Part shown: positions 42,668 through 52,906 of the stretch, piece after piece
Layout: every line of letters begins with the position of its first letter
Position numbering within the stretch: the stretch's first letter is position 1
Assembly (NCBI GenBank): GCA_020747065.1
Contig: JAGMVK010000001.1
Location: 806,001 to 870,000, forward strand
Source: Cadophora sp. MPI-SDFR-AT-0126
Taxonomy: Eukaryota; Ascomycota; Leotiomycetes; Helotiales; Ploettnerulaceae
Direction of reading: 5' to 3'
DNA length: 64,000 nt
Notes under the pieces: model-generated
What the model saw: only the letters and a program-made list of their open reading frames with translations
Told to the model about the DNA's origin: nothing
Databases searched by the model: none
Made by a program: the position numbers and the translations under genes

Positions 42668-45328
42668 ATGCCAACCCCTCAGAGCAAGGTTCCCTCTTCC
42701 CAAGAGCTACCAGCACCAACTGAATCCTCCTCAGCTCAGTTACGGTTTCCTGCACCGGCTGCAGACGAGAGAGTTACTTACTGGGTTGCGAGCATAACCA
42801 CAGCGAACATGTCAGCCCGCAGTGACAACCCTTCCGACGAAGGCATCCTCGGCGAGTCTGCCTATGAGTTCATCGATACTGACGAAGAGAGCCGTGACGA
42901 TAATGCCACAGAATCCGTTGCTTCGACTGACTATGGACGTCCAGACGATGTTGCGAGCCTCGCAGATACCGAGGGGGACGAGAGCGGGGATGAGGACATC
43001 CAAGGCACATCATCGACCCCAGCTCTGCCAGGTCTTGACCATACCGTCGAACAAGCCTTTAATACACCCACAATAGGCCGCAGTTCTGCTGTTCTACTAG
43101 ACGATCTTGACAAGCCTCTTACCCAGTCTATCGAATTCGAAGAACCCTACAACCTTGGAGCCGAGACAGTCTCGGTCAAACATACCGTCACAGAACTCAG
43201 CGAGGAGCAGACGGCGAATGCTCTCAAGGGGATGTCACTTCAAGACCAACCCAAACGTGCTGTCGTCACCATCCGGCAGACGATGACCAAGCAGGGTCTC
43301 TCAACTCGGGATCCTCTTCGAATCCTATACGTTGGTAGTCATTCGGCCAAACAAGATATCATTCACAAGATTGCGAGCTCTGTGACTGCTTCCGTGGAGG
43401 GCGGCAAGCGTGCACAACGTCTTCGTCAGTCTACCTCTCAACTCTACAATGTTGTTCCGGTGTCTGCCTTTGGCTCCGAGCGAACTCCCGAGATTGAGCT
43501 CATGCACTCTTCTGGCTATCAGATCAAGGTTGAGGACTGCACATTCGCACAGAACTTGAAATTCGAGGATGTCCCAGAGAAGCCGGATGTGATCAAGCTG
43601 ACCCTTGACGATAACTTTGCATATCATTCTGTGCCTGAGGGACAGGGTTTCATTGTTGAGCCTCACTGGGAGCTGCCACATGTGGCGATCTTCTACTGTT
43701 CCGATGGAGATAATGTCGACGCCCGAAGAACAAGAACCATTGCCAGAAAGTTCATGAGCCGGCATTCCATTCCTTCGATCGTCATCTCACACAAGCAACT
43801 TTTCGAGCGAGGACAGTGTATGTCATTGGACCAGCACTCTATCCATATGTGCTTAGAGTCTCGGGATCCAAATGGACGAGGCAACATCATTCACCAAAGA
43901 CTTCCTATCGATTTGGCTTCATTCTTGAACATTGACGCACGCCAGATGAACAGAAATCTTGCATATCTCACTGGCCTCCACGAGCCTCTCGAACATGCTA
44001 CTGTTCAGAATGTTGCGAAGAAGACGGATTCTAGTCTTACAAATCCTCAAGACGTGGAGAAGACTTCCTACAGCCTTGCTGACAGCGTCAATTTTATCCG
44101 CAATCGAAATGGAGCTGCATTGTGGAGAGCTATCATGCCAGTTGGGGTTTTGCTCTTGAGTGTCTTCTTCGCTGTTCTCACTGGCATTCCAAGCTACCGC
44201 TTCTCTCGAGCTGCTCCAGCGCCAGCCATATCGATCAATAGCAAGATCATGCCCGCGGTCTCCATATCCTCTACTGTCTCCTTGACCTCGTGTTCCGCTC
44301 CACCAAGCATTACGTCTGTCACTACTAGCCTGGCAGCCAAGACATCAGTTAAGACTGTCACCGTCACACAATCGATTGCCTTGGCACCTGGACCAAACAG
44401 CCTCGCTGTCGTACCTTCTATGGAGTTTGGGAAGGTCCCAACGCCTGCTCCTTCGACCAAATCATCTAACAAGTCCTATGTCTGCACCGCTGAGTTGCTA
44501 GGTGATAGAGAGATCTTGATCCGGATTCCTTCGGCAACCAAGCTCAGCTGGCTTGCCAAGGAAGCCATGTCTGTCAACATCACGAGAAACAATGTCACAG
44601 TTGATACAGAGAGAGCTTATAGCTCTGACGAAGGGATTGTACTCCTTCTACCCAAGAAAGATGCATACGGAGTTCTCAACATCTCGATCGTCACTACGAA
44701 GAAACCGAGAGTCAATGAAACTTTCCAAGTTGACTTTGGGTCCACAGCATCTTGGCAATCGTTCTTGAGCAAGCTTTCTACATTTTTGCCTCAAGATGCC
44801 ATCCTTGATTCTCAGTTGTTCTCTCGTCTTTTTGAACCCGCAGAACACATGGCTGAAGATACTCTTCATCAACTCCACTCGGCTGTGCATCAACTCGAAG
44901 CAGCTAGAAAGGCAGCGATGGACCAAGCCGCCACAGCCGGTGAGGGTCTCACGGGAGTAGCCAAATCTCTATCGCTCGAAGCCGCTAAGCGTTCAGCTAT
45001 CTTGACAAAGGAGGTTGGGATTCAGCTTGCTGAGCTCAGAGAAATGGTTTCCAAGAAATTCGAGTCCACTCACAACATCCGCGAGCCACTGGACGAGGGG
45101 TTGATCAAGGCTCAGATTCAATCTAAGCTTCTCTGGTTGAAGCTTCGGGGCAAGCATGTCGAGTATCAAGAATACCAACGACGTGCCTCGGAGACGACCC
45201 GTGGCAAGTCTGGGAAGTCCCGCAAGTCTCAGAAGCTCGCAGCTGCAGAGAAGAAGAAGGCTGACCGGATGGCACAGAAAGCTGCTAAGAAGGCTGCACG
45301 GAAAGCAGCGAAGAAGGCACGGACATGA
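42668..45328 (+). CDS. Large single-pass membrane protein with AIM-like motif, unknown function
   Basis: Intronless ORF of 886 residues; I do not recognise a named family. N-terminal ~480 residues are soluble: an acidic region with SAYEFIDTDEESRDD (about 64-78), then a mixed alpha/beta part (PLRILYVGSHSAKQDIIHKI, ELPHVAIFYCSDGDNVDARR, SIPSIVISHKQLF). One membrane helix follows at about 487-507 (IMPVGVLLLSVFFAVLTGI). After it come a Ser/Thr-rich stretch, several N-glycosylation sequons close together (NIT, NVT, NIS, NET), helical segments with alternating charge, and a Lys/Ala-rich end (KAAKKAARKAAKKART). The sequons suggest the C-terminal half faces the ER lumen or perinuclear space (inference). 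YEFI preceded and followed by acidic residues fits an Atg8-interacting motif. A second candidate start is the Met at about residue 48. Confidence 0.8.
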   Translation: MPTPQSKVPSSQELPAPTESSSAQLRFPAPAADERVTYWVASITTANMSARSDNPSDEGILGESAYEFIDTDEESRDDNATESVASTDYGRPDDVASLADTEGDESGDEDIQGTSSTPALPGLDHTVEQAFNTPTIGRSSAVLLDDLDKPLTQSIEFEEPYNLGAETVSVKHTVTELSEEQTANALKGMSLQDQPKRAVVTIRQTMTKQGLSTRDPLRILYVGSHSAKQDIIHKIASSVTASVEGGKRAQRLRQSTSQLYNVVPVSAFGSERTPEIELMHSSGYQIKVEDCTFAQNLKFEDVPEKPDVIKLTLDDNFAYHSVPEGQGFIVEPHWELPHVAIFYCSDGDNVDARRTRTIARKFMSRHSIPSIVISHKQLFERGQCMSLDQHSIHMCLESRDPNGRGNIIHQRLPIDLASFLNIDARQMNRNLAYLTGLHEPLEHATVQNVAKKTDSSLTNPQDVEKTSYSLADSVNFIRNRNGAALWRAIMPVGVLLLSVFFAVLTGIPSYRFSRAAPAPAISINSKIMPAVSISSTVSLTSCSAPPSITSVTTSLAAKTSVKTVTVTQSIALAPGPNSLAVVPSMEFGKVPTPAPSTKSSNKSYVCTAELLGDREILIRIPSATKLSWLAKEAMSVNITRNNVTVDTERAYSSDEGIVLLLPKKDAYGVLNISIVTTKKPRVNETFQVDFGSTASWQSFLSKLSTFLPQDAILDSQLFSRLFEPAEHMAEDTLHQLHSAVHQLEAARKAAMDQAATAGEGLTGVAKSLSLEAAKRSAILTKEVGIQLAELREMVSKKFESTHNIREPLDEGLIKAQIQSKLLWLKLRGKHVEYQEYQRRASETTRGKSGKSRKSQKLAAAEKKKADRMAQKAAKKAARKAAKKART

Positions 45329-46147
45329 GCGTTTGATTTTTGTTTTCAGTTTCTTATGGCGTCTTGGCAAGCATATTTTCTCTTTTGACTGGTTAGGTGG
45401 GAAGACTCTCGTATTTTTGCCAGGAGTTGCTTTGATTCGGCGAGGTACGGGACTGGGGAACTGGGAACTCCAGCGCATGGCTTTGGGAATTGGACGGGTA
45501 TGGAATCTCGAGAATTGTACACATTCCGAGTTAGGCCGCCTGGCCTCCAAACTGGGGCTGGGGCAATGAGTATGGAGGGTACTGGTGTACTGGTCTAACA
45601 TAGTTTTCTTTACTTATTGCAACATACCCATGGGACAGATGAGATTGTCTTAGTCGTGATTTGTGATCAATAAGTTTGAAGGCGTCACGATCTATTTTTG
45701 ACGACAATCCGTAACGGCAACCGTCGACTTTCCTTTCACTGGTAGGTTCGAGTCTTACGACCTCCATTTCGTATCTCTTGTATGCCTTGGGCTTTTTTTT
45801 CTGGTCTGGCTTTTGTTCTTTTGTCTGATTTTGGGAACTTGCAGGGAGAAGTGTTTCATTTGAGAGAGTCGGCTGTTACTTAGCGAAGAAGGCTATGCCG
45901 AGACTGGAGGAGCGAAGCTTCTTCGCAGATTCGATTCTGAAGTCCATTGATAGTATCAACAGAGCTTTGCTATGATATTTCAGCGTGATGATATTGGGTT
46001 AGCTGGCAAAGTCATCTCTTCTTCTCGTGACTACATGATAAGGAAAAAGCCGAGTGAATGGTTGCTGTGTGCCAGGTAGTACTGCCCGTTCGACTCTCAA
46101 AGACCATGAAGGGAGAAGTGTCCATTTTCATGATATTCAGACTGGAC

Positions 46148-46790
46148 TCAAGAATCCTCGGTACTGACCATCTTCCATGAACCAGCCTTCGTCCACCAAC
46201 CAGCAAGCGTTCGAGCAGTCATCGCATCAAAACACCTATCCACGGCTTCCTCCGCTTCTCGCCGAGCTGCAAGATCCGCTTCATTTGTCGATAGCCACTT
46301 CTTTGCTTTCTCCTCAGCTTCTTTCACTCGTACATTTCGTCTCTGCATCCGATTCTGTGCTCGGTCAAACCTCGCCTTCTCCTATATCCTCACCCTTTCA
46401 CGATATTCTTCCAATGGCACAAAGTCCCGACCGATTGTCACTAGTGACGACACAAAGTCTTGATTAGCAACCGAATTTGGTGCGTTCTTCGCATCGACCG
46501 CGACAAGAAGTAGGGCAGTGAGAAGAGTCAAGTTTGCGAGGTTTACGGCATCACAAAGCATACCGGGGTCGAAAGGACAGTTCAGAAGCTCTAGCGTCCT
46601 TCCGATCCGACCATGTAGACTCGGAAAGGAAAGTACATTCAGCCGCTTTTTGGGTATCGATGACGATCAGCATGATATCGCAGACCATAACCACTTCTTG
46701 TATCTCTTGGCGAAGGCCTTCGAGAGTGGTTTGTTTGCAAAGTCTGGGTGCGTCGAAATAGAATCTCTAGGAATTTCGATTGATGGGTTT
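46148..46790 (-). pseudogene. Possible degenerate gene fragment
   Basis: Reading the minus strand, three open segments in different frames follow each other. First RFYFDAPRLCKQTTLEGL...; then DAVNLANLTLLTALLLVAVDAKNAPN ending DFVPLEEYRERVRI; then, after an in-frame TAG, EKARFDRAQNRMQRRNVRVKEAEEKAKKW... to KMVSTEDS. The last two lie in one frame broken only by that stop, and both look like real helical protein. The frame change between the first two could be an unrecognised intron. I do not recognise the family. A spliced functional gene is possible, but I could not build one. Confidence 0.35.
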
Positions 46791-47762
46791 TTTTGAGCCG
46801 AGAGAAAGTGTGAGTGACGAGTAGTGATTGATGTTATGGATTTGATATGTTAGTACTCGTGAGATGCTGTCCAACATAGATAATCCGATTTGACAAACAT
46901 CATTTTTGTTTCTAAGATGTCTGGCATCGCCTTTGATGTGAAGACCAATTATTAGTAGCTCTTTGATCGTAGATCCAGGTATATTTTGTCCTCGATTCAT
47001 GCCGGGAGCATCATCAATACCGTCCCGTGATCGGCCGAGGTGAAGAACGAAAGTCTGACGAAGGAGATGGAGATGCTGGAGTATTAGGGTTCTATCGGAC
47101 ATGATGAATAGTGTTTCTCCCTGGATATAATGGATGGGAGCGAAGTGGAGCGGTTACAACAGAGTGTCGGCATGTTAGATGGTATGAAATTTGAGTTGGA
47201 GACATTGAACGTATTGTGGGAGATTCGGAGTCTGAAATAAGTACAAGTACCTTCGGTACCGGTATTAGAGATGGCTCGTGGGTTAGCTTATTTGCCATGG
47301 TCATGGCTGGTACGGATGCAAGCGAGATCCGTCAGAAAGTCACAAGTCTATCATTTAAGAAGAAGTCTCAATCATAAACATACCTCTAATTCTTGGGGAA
47401 CTTGGAAGAATTGAATATTCGATACTAGTAAATTTCATGTAGAAATTCTAAGACATATCAATCTGTGACGTTCTTCTTATTCCATTGGAAATGGTAGCAT
47501 CATCTGAGAGCTATTGGAGTGATGCTTACATAAGATCCCGCTACTGAGTTATTCCGACCCTTCCTCTCTTGCTGCGTTTCCAATGTTTTGAACAATAAAC
47601 ATAATATATCTTTGATCATCCTGCCCTCTCCTTGTCTCTCCTCAACAGCTCGTTAAAGCTTGCTTTACTGTGGCTGAACAGACGCTAGTCGTATGACAGT
47701 AGCTGGGAGTGAGTCAGGCCGAATTAAGCAAGCAAGCTGCCAGCTTAGCCTCCGCCATTCAG

Positions 47763-47856
47763 CCAATCGGCGCAAGTGTAAACAAATTCAACAACCCCCC
47801 TGAACGAGGACTTACCGACTCAGATCTTTATTTATCCCGCGCATATATTTGTATAT
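47763..47856 (+). promoter_or_regulatory. Promoter of the dioxygenase gene: CCAAT and TATA-like elements
   Basis: CCAAT at 47763-47767 is followed by AT-rich TATA-like sequences at 47827-47834 (TTATTTAT) and 47842-47856 (CATATATTTGTATAT). They lie about 290 and 200-230 bp before the start codon. Functional status unknown. Confidence 0.4.
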
Positions 47857-48057
47857 GGATGTAAGAACCCTCTCTTGCAATCGGTCAGGCCTTCCATTTC
47901 CCCAGCATCTGTAGAGAACAGACGTTATCGGAATTCTTTCTCTAAACAAACAGACTTACAAGCCAAACGTCGAACATTCGAAAGGTCTTCATTTCTCTTT
48001 GACCACTACAAGCTTCTGTTCTCGGCTAGAACTTTGAGTGAGGAAAAAGAGGTAGAA

Positions 48058-49146
48058 ATGTCGTTACCCAATGAGCTATCCTCTTCCAGCTCGATCTCGC
48101 TCTCCCATATCCTTCTGCCTGCTGAGCCAGGACGAGGACCACGAGCGGTTCATATCTTCCAAAATCTGCTTTCAGCACAGGAATGTCAAGAAATCATTAA
48201 TTCACACACCAACCTTATTCCTGCAAATGTCACGCCAGAAACAATCAGAGATAGGCAGGTTTTCGAGGATGAGAAACTCGCCGAGGTGGTCTGGGGGAGG
48301 ATACAACCTTTTTTCTTATCTTCTGGGGAAGAGGAAACGAAGACGAGTGGTGTTGGGGAAGGACAAGATGATAGATTTGAGGTGATTGAAGGGATCGTGA
48401 AGGATAAAGACAGTGATAGCTGGAAAGTTTCGGGACTTAATGAGCGCTGGAGACTCGCGAGATATGGACCAGGTATGTCTTTTACTTTCTGCTCCCCACC
48501 TCACACCCATTCTTCTCCACATACTGTCCCTGTTATCACTACTTCCCAAATGACATTGCCAAAAGGTAACAAACAGATATTTTCACTGGCTAATGACCGA
48601 TCCTCAGGAGGGAAATTCTCCCCACATACAGATGGCCGCCGTCTCGCTTCCATCAACTCGCAAGCGTTTTACACGATAAACATCTACCTGAACACCGTGG
48701 CTGACGGATGTGGAGGCGCAACCCGCTTCTTCTCGGGTGACAAAGAGCTTGTAACAAAAGTCAAACCTGTCCTCGGCAGCGCCATCATTTTCCGCGACGA
48801 TATTTGGCATGATGGAGAGGTCCTCACTTGCCCTTCAGACCATCAACCTTCCTCTCAGCCAGTGAAGTACCTCCTCCGCACCGACATAATGTTTGACCGC
48901 GCCGACCCTATCCCTCTCTCTTCCTTCCTGTCGCCCGGAGAAGTTTCAGGTATAGAAAGTTTTGAGGGATGGTGCGCGAGTAAAGGATGGGGCGATGATA
49001 AAGAGAAGATGGGTAGAAAAGCTTTGGCTGTTGCGGAGGGATTGGAAGATGCGGGTGTGGATGGGATGGAGGTTGTGAGGTGGTATAAAAAGGCTTGGAG
49101 GCTTTGGCCCGGGCTGGAATTTGAAGGGGGTGGAGGGGAGCTTTAG
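48058..49146 (+). CDS. 2-oxoglutarate/Fe(II) dioxygenase, prolyl 4-hydroxylase type
   Basis: Predicted oxygenase that couples 2-oxoglutarate decarboxylation to hydroxylation of an unknown substrate. Exons 48058-48472 and 48608-49146 give 317 residues. The metal triad is visible: HTD (His145, Asp147) in KFSPHTDGRR, distal His206 in DIWHDGEVL, and Arg229 in YLLRTD for 2-oxoglutarate. AFYTINIYLN and GGATRFF are typical P4H-domain strands. The 135-nt intron has no stop and is a multiple of three, so a gene finder could translate it; GTATGT, a GGCTAATGAC branch site, CCTCAG and the conserved join YGPGGKFSPHTD show it is an intron. There is no signal peptide. The frame is open to 47875, but the added residues look like 5' UTR. 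Confidence 0.88.
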   Translation: MSLPNELSSSSSISLSHILLPAEPGRGPRAVHIFQNLLSAQECQEIINSHTNLIPANVTPETIRDRQVFEDEKLAEVVWGRIQPFFLSSGEEETKTSGVGEGQDDRFEVIEGIVKDKDSDSWKVSGLNERWRLARYGPGMSFTFCSPPHTHSSPHTVPVITTSQMTLPKGNKQIFSLANDRSSGGKFSPHTDGRRLASINSQAFYTINIYLNTVADGCGGATRFFSGDKELVTKVKPVLGSAIIFRDDIWHDGEVLTCPSDHQPSSQPVKYLLRTDIMFDRADPIPLSSFLSPGEVSGIESFEGWCASKGWGDDKEKMGRKALAVAEGLEDAGVDGMEVVRWYKKAWRLWPGLEFEGGGGEL

Positions 49147-50593
49147 ATTGTGAACTTGAGAGAGAAAATGAGAAATCTATTGACGAAGTGAAGAAAATAA
49201 AGGCAAGGTACATCGGTAAAACCACGAATTTCAAATGACAACAAACAAAGGCTCCAAAAGGATCTACTTGCTTTTACTTGGTGACTTTACGCACTAGTAC
49301 AGAGATGTCGCTGCAAAATACTTAACTCGACCACCACATTCAATTTTAACCGAAAGCTGTGGAACAGATTGGCAGTTTTGGTTGACTGTGATTCTGTGAT
49401 GAATGGCCCTGGAGAATTGTAGATGGTACTTCCAATTGACCCCGGATCTTCAAGCAGAATGTTTGATTGATTTGAACTTTGTTATTCGTCCATTCGTATT
49501 CGCATTAGTCGGCTGCCCGAAGTTTGTTTTCCTTGTGCAGGAATTTTGCATCTACTTGCCATCGTTCCAGAAGCTTATGCAACTTCACAGTTTTTAATTG
49601 ATGTGAAGGAAACTCTCCTCGTGGTATGGACTATCAGAGGGTAGTCAGTACGTGACGATGTTTCTAGCAGAATAATTAGCTTCAACACATTCTGCATGAT
49701 GTTTAAGTACTTCCTATTCTATCTTGCTTTCAGTTTCGTAATTTGCAATTTCACATCCCTGTTGACAAGAATCAGAATTGTCCGGTTTCAACATTGTCAA
49801 CCGGCTCACTGGGTAGCTAGCCGGACGGCCGAAAGGACGAAAAACCAATGTTAGAAGCCTCTTTGCACATAACCGTACTGGTATGCCCGGAGTTTCTAAG
49901 GTTATGATATTCCGTACGTTACTTTCTTTGACCCCGGTCAAAGACCGGGTCTGAAGAACTGGAGAAGAAAGTAAATGTTCTCTGAACAATGTAAGGTTAT
50001 GCGATACGCTTACTCGGTAGGCATGAACTACACTCACTCCAGCCAAAGTCAAACAAAGTCCTGGACTGAACTCGGTGATTGTAAGTCCTTCCATTTCACA
50101 ATGTAGTAATTGTAAAATGTTGTTGCCTCGCTGGTCAACGCCACCTACTCTGCAGGGTGATCGCCGGCACTTGTTAGAAACAAGCAGGTGGGCCAATGCT
50201 GCCAAGCAGAAACGGAAATTTCAAAACGCACCAACATGACGACGAGAAAGGGAGTGTCCATCCGAAATCAGCTTCGTCCGAACAAGTGGGAGACCCCTGA
50301 GAAGCTTGAGATTCCTTACATTTTCCCCATTCGAACCATGTATCCGAGACGGCGTGCGGCCTGGCGTGGGTATGCGCCAAGAGGCTCAAGAGATGTAAAT
50401 ATATTGCTGCAGCGTGGTTTTTCCGGTCCTACTGTAGGGATGCAGGAGAGGTTGCGGCTGTATAAATTCAGTGTCCTGTCGCTTTTCCGGGACTTTGGTG
50501 AGCACCGCTTCTTTGCAACGTTCGCTTTCACGTTCGTTCTAAATTCTTGGACAGATTTAATTTGCTCCTGTCTTCATTTGGAAATAACTCACC
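49147..50593. other. Intergenic; promoter of the GH105 gene
   Basis: 1.4 kb. ORFs 50205-49714 (-) and 50188-50664 (+) are open but without recognisable features. A near-perfect inverted repeat with CCGGTC arms is at 49934-49948, and TATAAAT at 50461-50467 lies 133 bp before the GH105 start. Confidence 0.45.
50461..50467 (+). promoter_or_regulatory. TATA box of GH105 gene
   Basis: TATAAAT, 133 bp upstream of the ATG, in the expected range for a fungal inducible secreted enzyme. Confidence 0.5.
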
Positions 50594-51893
50594 ATGAAGC
50601 AATTTGCCTCTGCTCTTGGGCTGGCAGCTACTGTCAGCGCTGCCGGAAGTTGCTCGACCCCTAGACTCTCTGTTCAGGGAGCTGATACGATTCTTTTGAG
50701 AAACTATGCTTCGGGCCTGAGAAATGGTGCCCCGTATGTTAACTACGAGCACGGAGTCGGTTGGAAAGCTCTCGAAATGGTGTATAATACCACTGGTGAG
50801 GCGAAGTACCTGAATCATATCAAAACTGGTGCCGATCAGGTCGTTACTGCGGATGGTGGACTAAATGATTATGATTTGGATTATTATACTCTGGATGATG
50901 TTAGGATTGGAGAGAGTCTGATCTACCTGTAAGCATCACATACAAATGAATATTCGTGCAAGACTCACAGAAAGCTTTAGGCATAAGGAGACTGGAGAGG
51001 CCAAGTACAAGGGTGCTGCCGATCTACTCAGAAGTCAACTTCAAACCAACCCTCGCAACCCTGAAGGTGGTTTTTGGCATCGCTCGACATACCCAAATCA
51101 AATGTGGCTTGATGGGTTGTACATGGTCTCCCCCTTCTACACCCATCACACAGCATACTACGCTCCTGACAATACCACCGCCTTTGACGACATTGTAAAG
51201 CAGTTTACTCTCACCCACACGAATTGCGTCAATTCCAACGCCAACCAGACTGGTCTCTTGAAGCATGGCTACGACTCCAGCCGCACTGCAGTCTGGGCTG
51301 ACGAAGCCACAGGTGCCAGCCCCGAAGTCTGGGACAGAGCCTTAGGCTGGTACGTTATTGCCATCGTCGATGTGTTGGACTACCTCCCAGCATCGCACCC
51401 GGGCGTTGCAACCCTGAAGGCTATCCTTGAGGAGAATATCGCCGCTATCAAGAAGGCTGTTGATGCTGACTCGAAGATGTGGTGGTTGGTTATGGGGTGG
51501 CCGAACCGCGAGAAGAATTACATTGAGAGTAGTGGTAGTGCCATGTTCATCTATGCTATTTTAAAGGGTATCCGGATGGGGTATTTGGACAGTGCGAAAT
51601 ATCTGGAGACTGCTACAGTCGGGTACGAGAAGCTGGTTGAGAGGTTCGTTACGGTCAATGCTGATGGTGGGTTGGATTGGGCTGGCACGGTCAGTGTGGG
51701 AAGTCTGAGTGGGAAAGGAGATTATGATGTGAGTATTGGAATACCCCTTCTCCTGTTTACTTGCTGGGTCAAAAATGTAATGTACTGATCGGTGTTGTAG
51801 TATTATGTCTCTGTTGCGTTGTCAACAAATGATTTGAAGGGTCTTGGACCTTTCATCTTCGCTAGTGTTGAGTACGAGAAGGCAGTGTGCTAG
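50594..51893 (+). CDS. Secreted GH105 unsaturated rhamnogalacturonyl hydrolase
   Basis: Glycoside hydrolase that removes the unsaturated uronic acid from oligosaccharides left by rhamnogalacturonan lyases, part of pectin breakdown. Exons 50594-50928, 50981-51728 and 51801-51893 give 391 residues. Seen: signal peptide MKQFASALGLAATVSAAG, then an (alpha/alpha)6-barrel pattern. Landmarks are DDVRIGESLIYL (first conserved Asp), GGFWHRSTYPNQMWLDGLYM, and VWDRALGWYVIAI, which holds the second catalytic Asp. NREKNYIESSGSAMFIYAI and a C-terminal SVALSTNDLKGLGPFIFASVEYE are also typical. Several N-glycosylation sequons (NTT, NQT) fit secretion. Splicing at 50929-50980 gives LHKETGEAKY. Substrate linkage is inferred from the family. 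A TATA box lies upstream. Confidence 0.93.
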
Positions 51894-52906
51894 AGCGTGA
51901 TGCAAGTGCTGTCAGGTCTCGGACTTGAGCAAGTTGTGACGTTTAGAAGCCGGATGATGTGCTAGAAGGACGGTTTGGAAGTTGTATATATGTTCCCTTC
52001 TATAGATCTAGATTATGATAAGCTATGAGTTGGCGTCAATGAGTTTGGTGCCATTTACCTGGTGACTGAGAGCAGAGTGCTGTTGTCGATTACTGAACAT
52101 GTCGTCGTTGTTGTTGTCTCGCTTATTATTTATCTTAGGGAGGACTCTTAGTCGAGTGATGAATTTGAAGATCAATCCATACATTCAAGTTTTAACAATG
52201 TTCTTGTCAGCATGTCTGATTGGCCGTATATACCTCAAGATGACACGAGACAATCGTCCTTGTTGTCCTTGTTGCCCATGTCGCTGACCCAACAGTTGTT
52301 GCATTGCCGAACCAAAAGCACTGAAGTCGAAAGACTATTTTGTACTGGGTGCAATCAAGGTCGGCGTAAGAGCACTTCAGAGAGAACATCGACTTAGCTA
52401 CCCTTCCCGTGAACAATTTTGTTTTCACAATTCAGGTGATAGTAGCCCAGGGGTCAGGGAAAAACATCGCTAAATTCAGCGGACCACGCCGAAGCCTCCG
52501 GGGTCTCGCCACCGGATTCTGAGCTGTAGTGAACTAATCTTCGAACTCGAACTATGCTTACTTCGTATAGGTGCAGTACGTCACAGAGCATTAAAAATAA
52601 GTCACTAGGTGACCGATCAGAACCAATGAAGCATTCTATCATGACCAAATCTGCTTTAGAAGTAGTAAATATTGACATGGAGAATTCAGGGGTACTCACC
52701 CCTCTACGGATGCCGATAAGGTCCAGAAAGGCGCTAAGAAAATTCGGCTAGGAGCAACATCCACAAGAGCATGGAGGGGCTCTCGACAACTCATATTCTC
52801 GAACACCAGCTCTCCTTCTAACTACAACATCTTTCAAACAAGGTTGCAGTCCTTCCGAACCCACAAACATAGCACATATTCCATTTCAGTACTTACCATA
52901 ATCAAC
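51894..52906. other. Intergenic region
   Basis: 1 kb with only short ORFs; a 62-codon ORF at 52099-52287 (+) ends in Cys-rich CCPCCPCR encoded by a TTGTCC/TTGCCC-like repeat and has no support. The right end is promoter and leader of RanBP1. Confidence 0.4.

Larger units (their letters stand above)
45329..48057. other. Gene-poor region with possible degenerate gene and 2OG promoter
   Basis: 2.7 kb. Apart from the minus-strand gene trace at 46148-46790 (annotated separately) I see no supported gene. ORFs at 45569-45156 (+) and 45601-44993 (-) are shadows of the preceding gene and its 3' UTR. Confidence 0.4.

Noticed and set aside
44993..45601. Minus-strand 202-codon ORF
   Set aside because: Overlaps the 3' end of the 886-residue protein and is the reverse of its Lys/Ala-rich codons.
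45736..45765. tRNA T-arm-like hairpin (GTAGG-TTCGAGT-CTTAC)
   Set aside because: No matching acceptor stem (GGAGGTC) or D/anticodon arms within the expected ~70 bases upstream; single arm by chance.
50188..50664. 158-codon plus-strand ORF overlapping the GH105 start
   Set aside because: Lies across the GH105 promoter and its signal peptide in another frame; no domain.
52099..52287. 62-codon ORF ending CCPCCPCR
   Set aside because: Cys/Pro end is produced by a short TTGTCC-type repeat; no other support.
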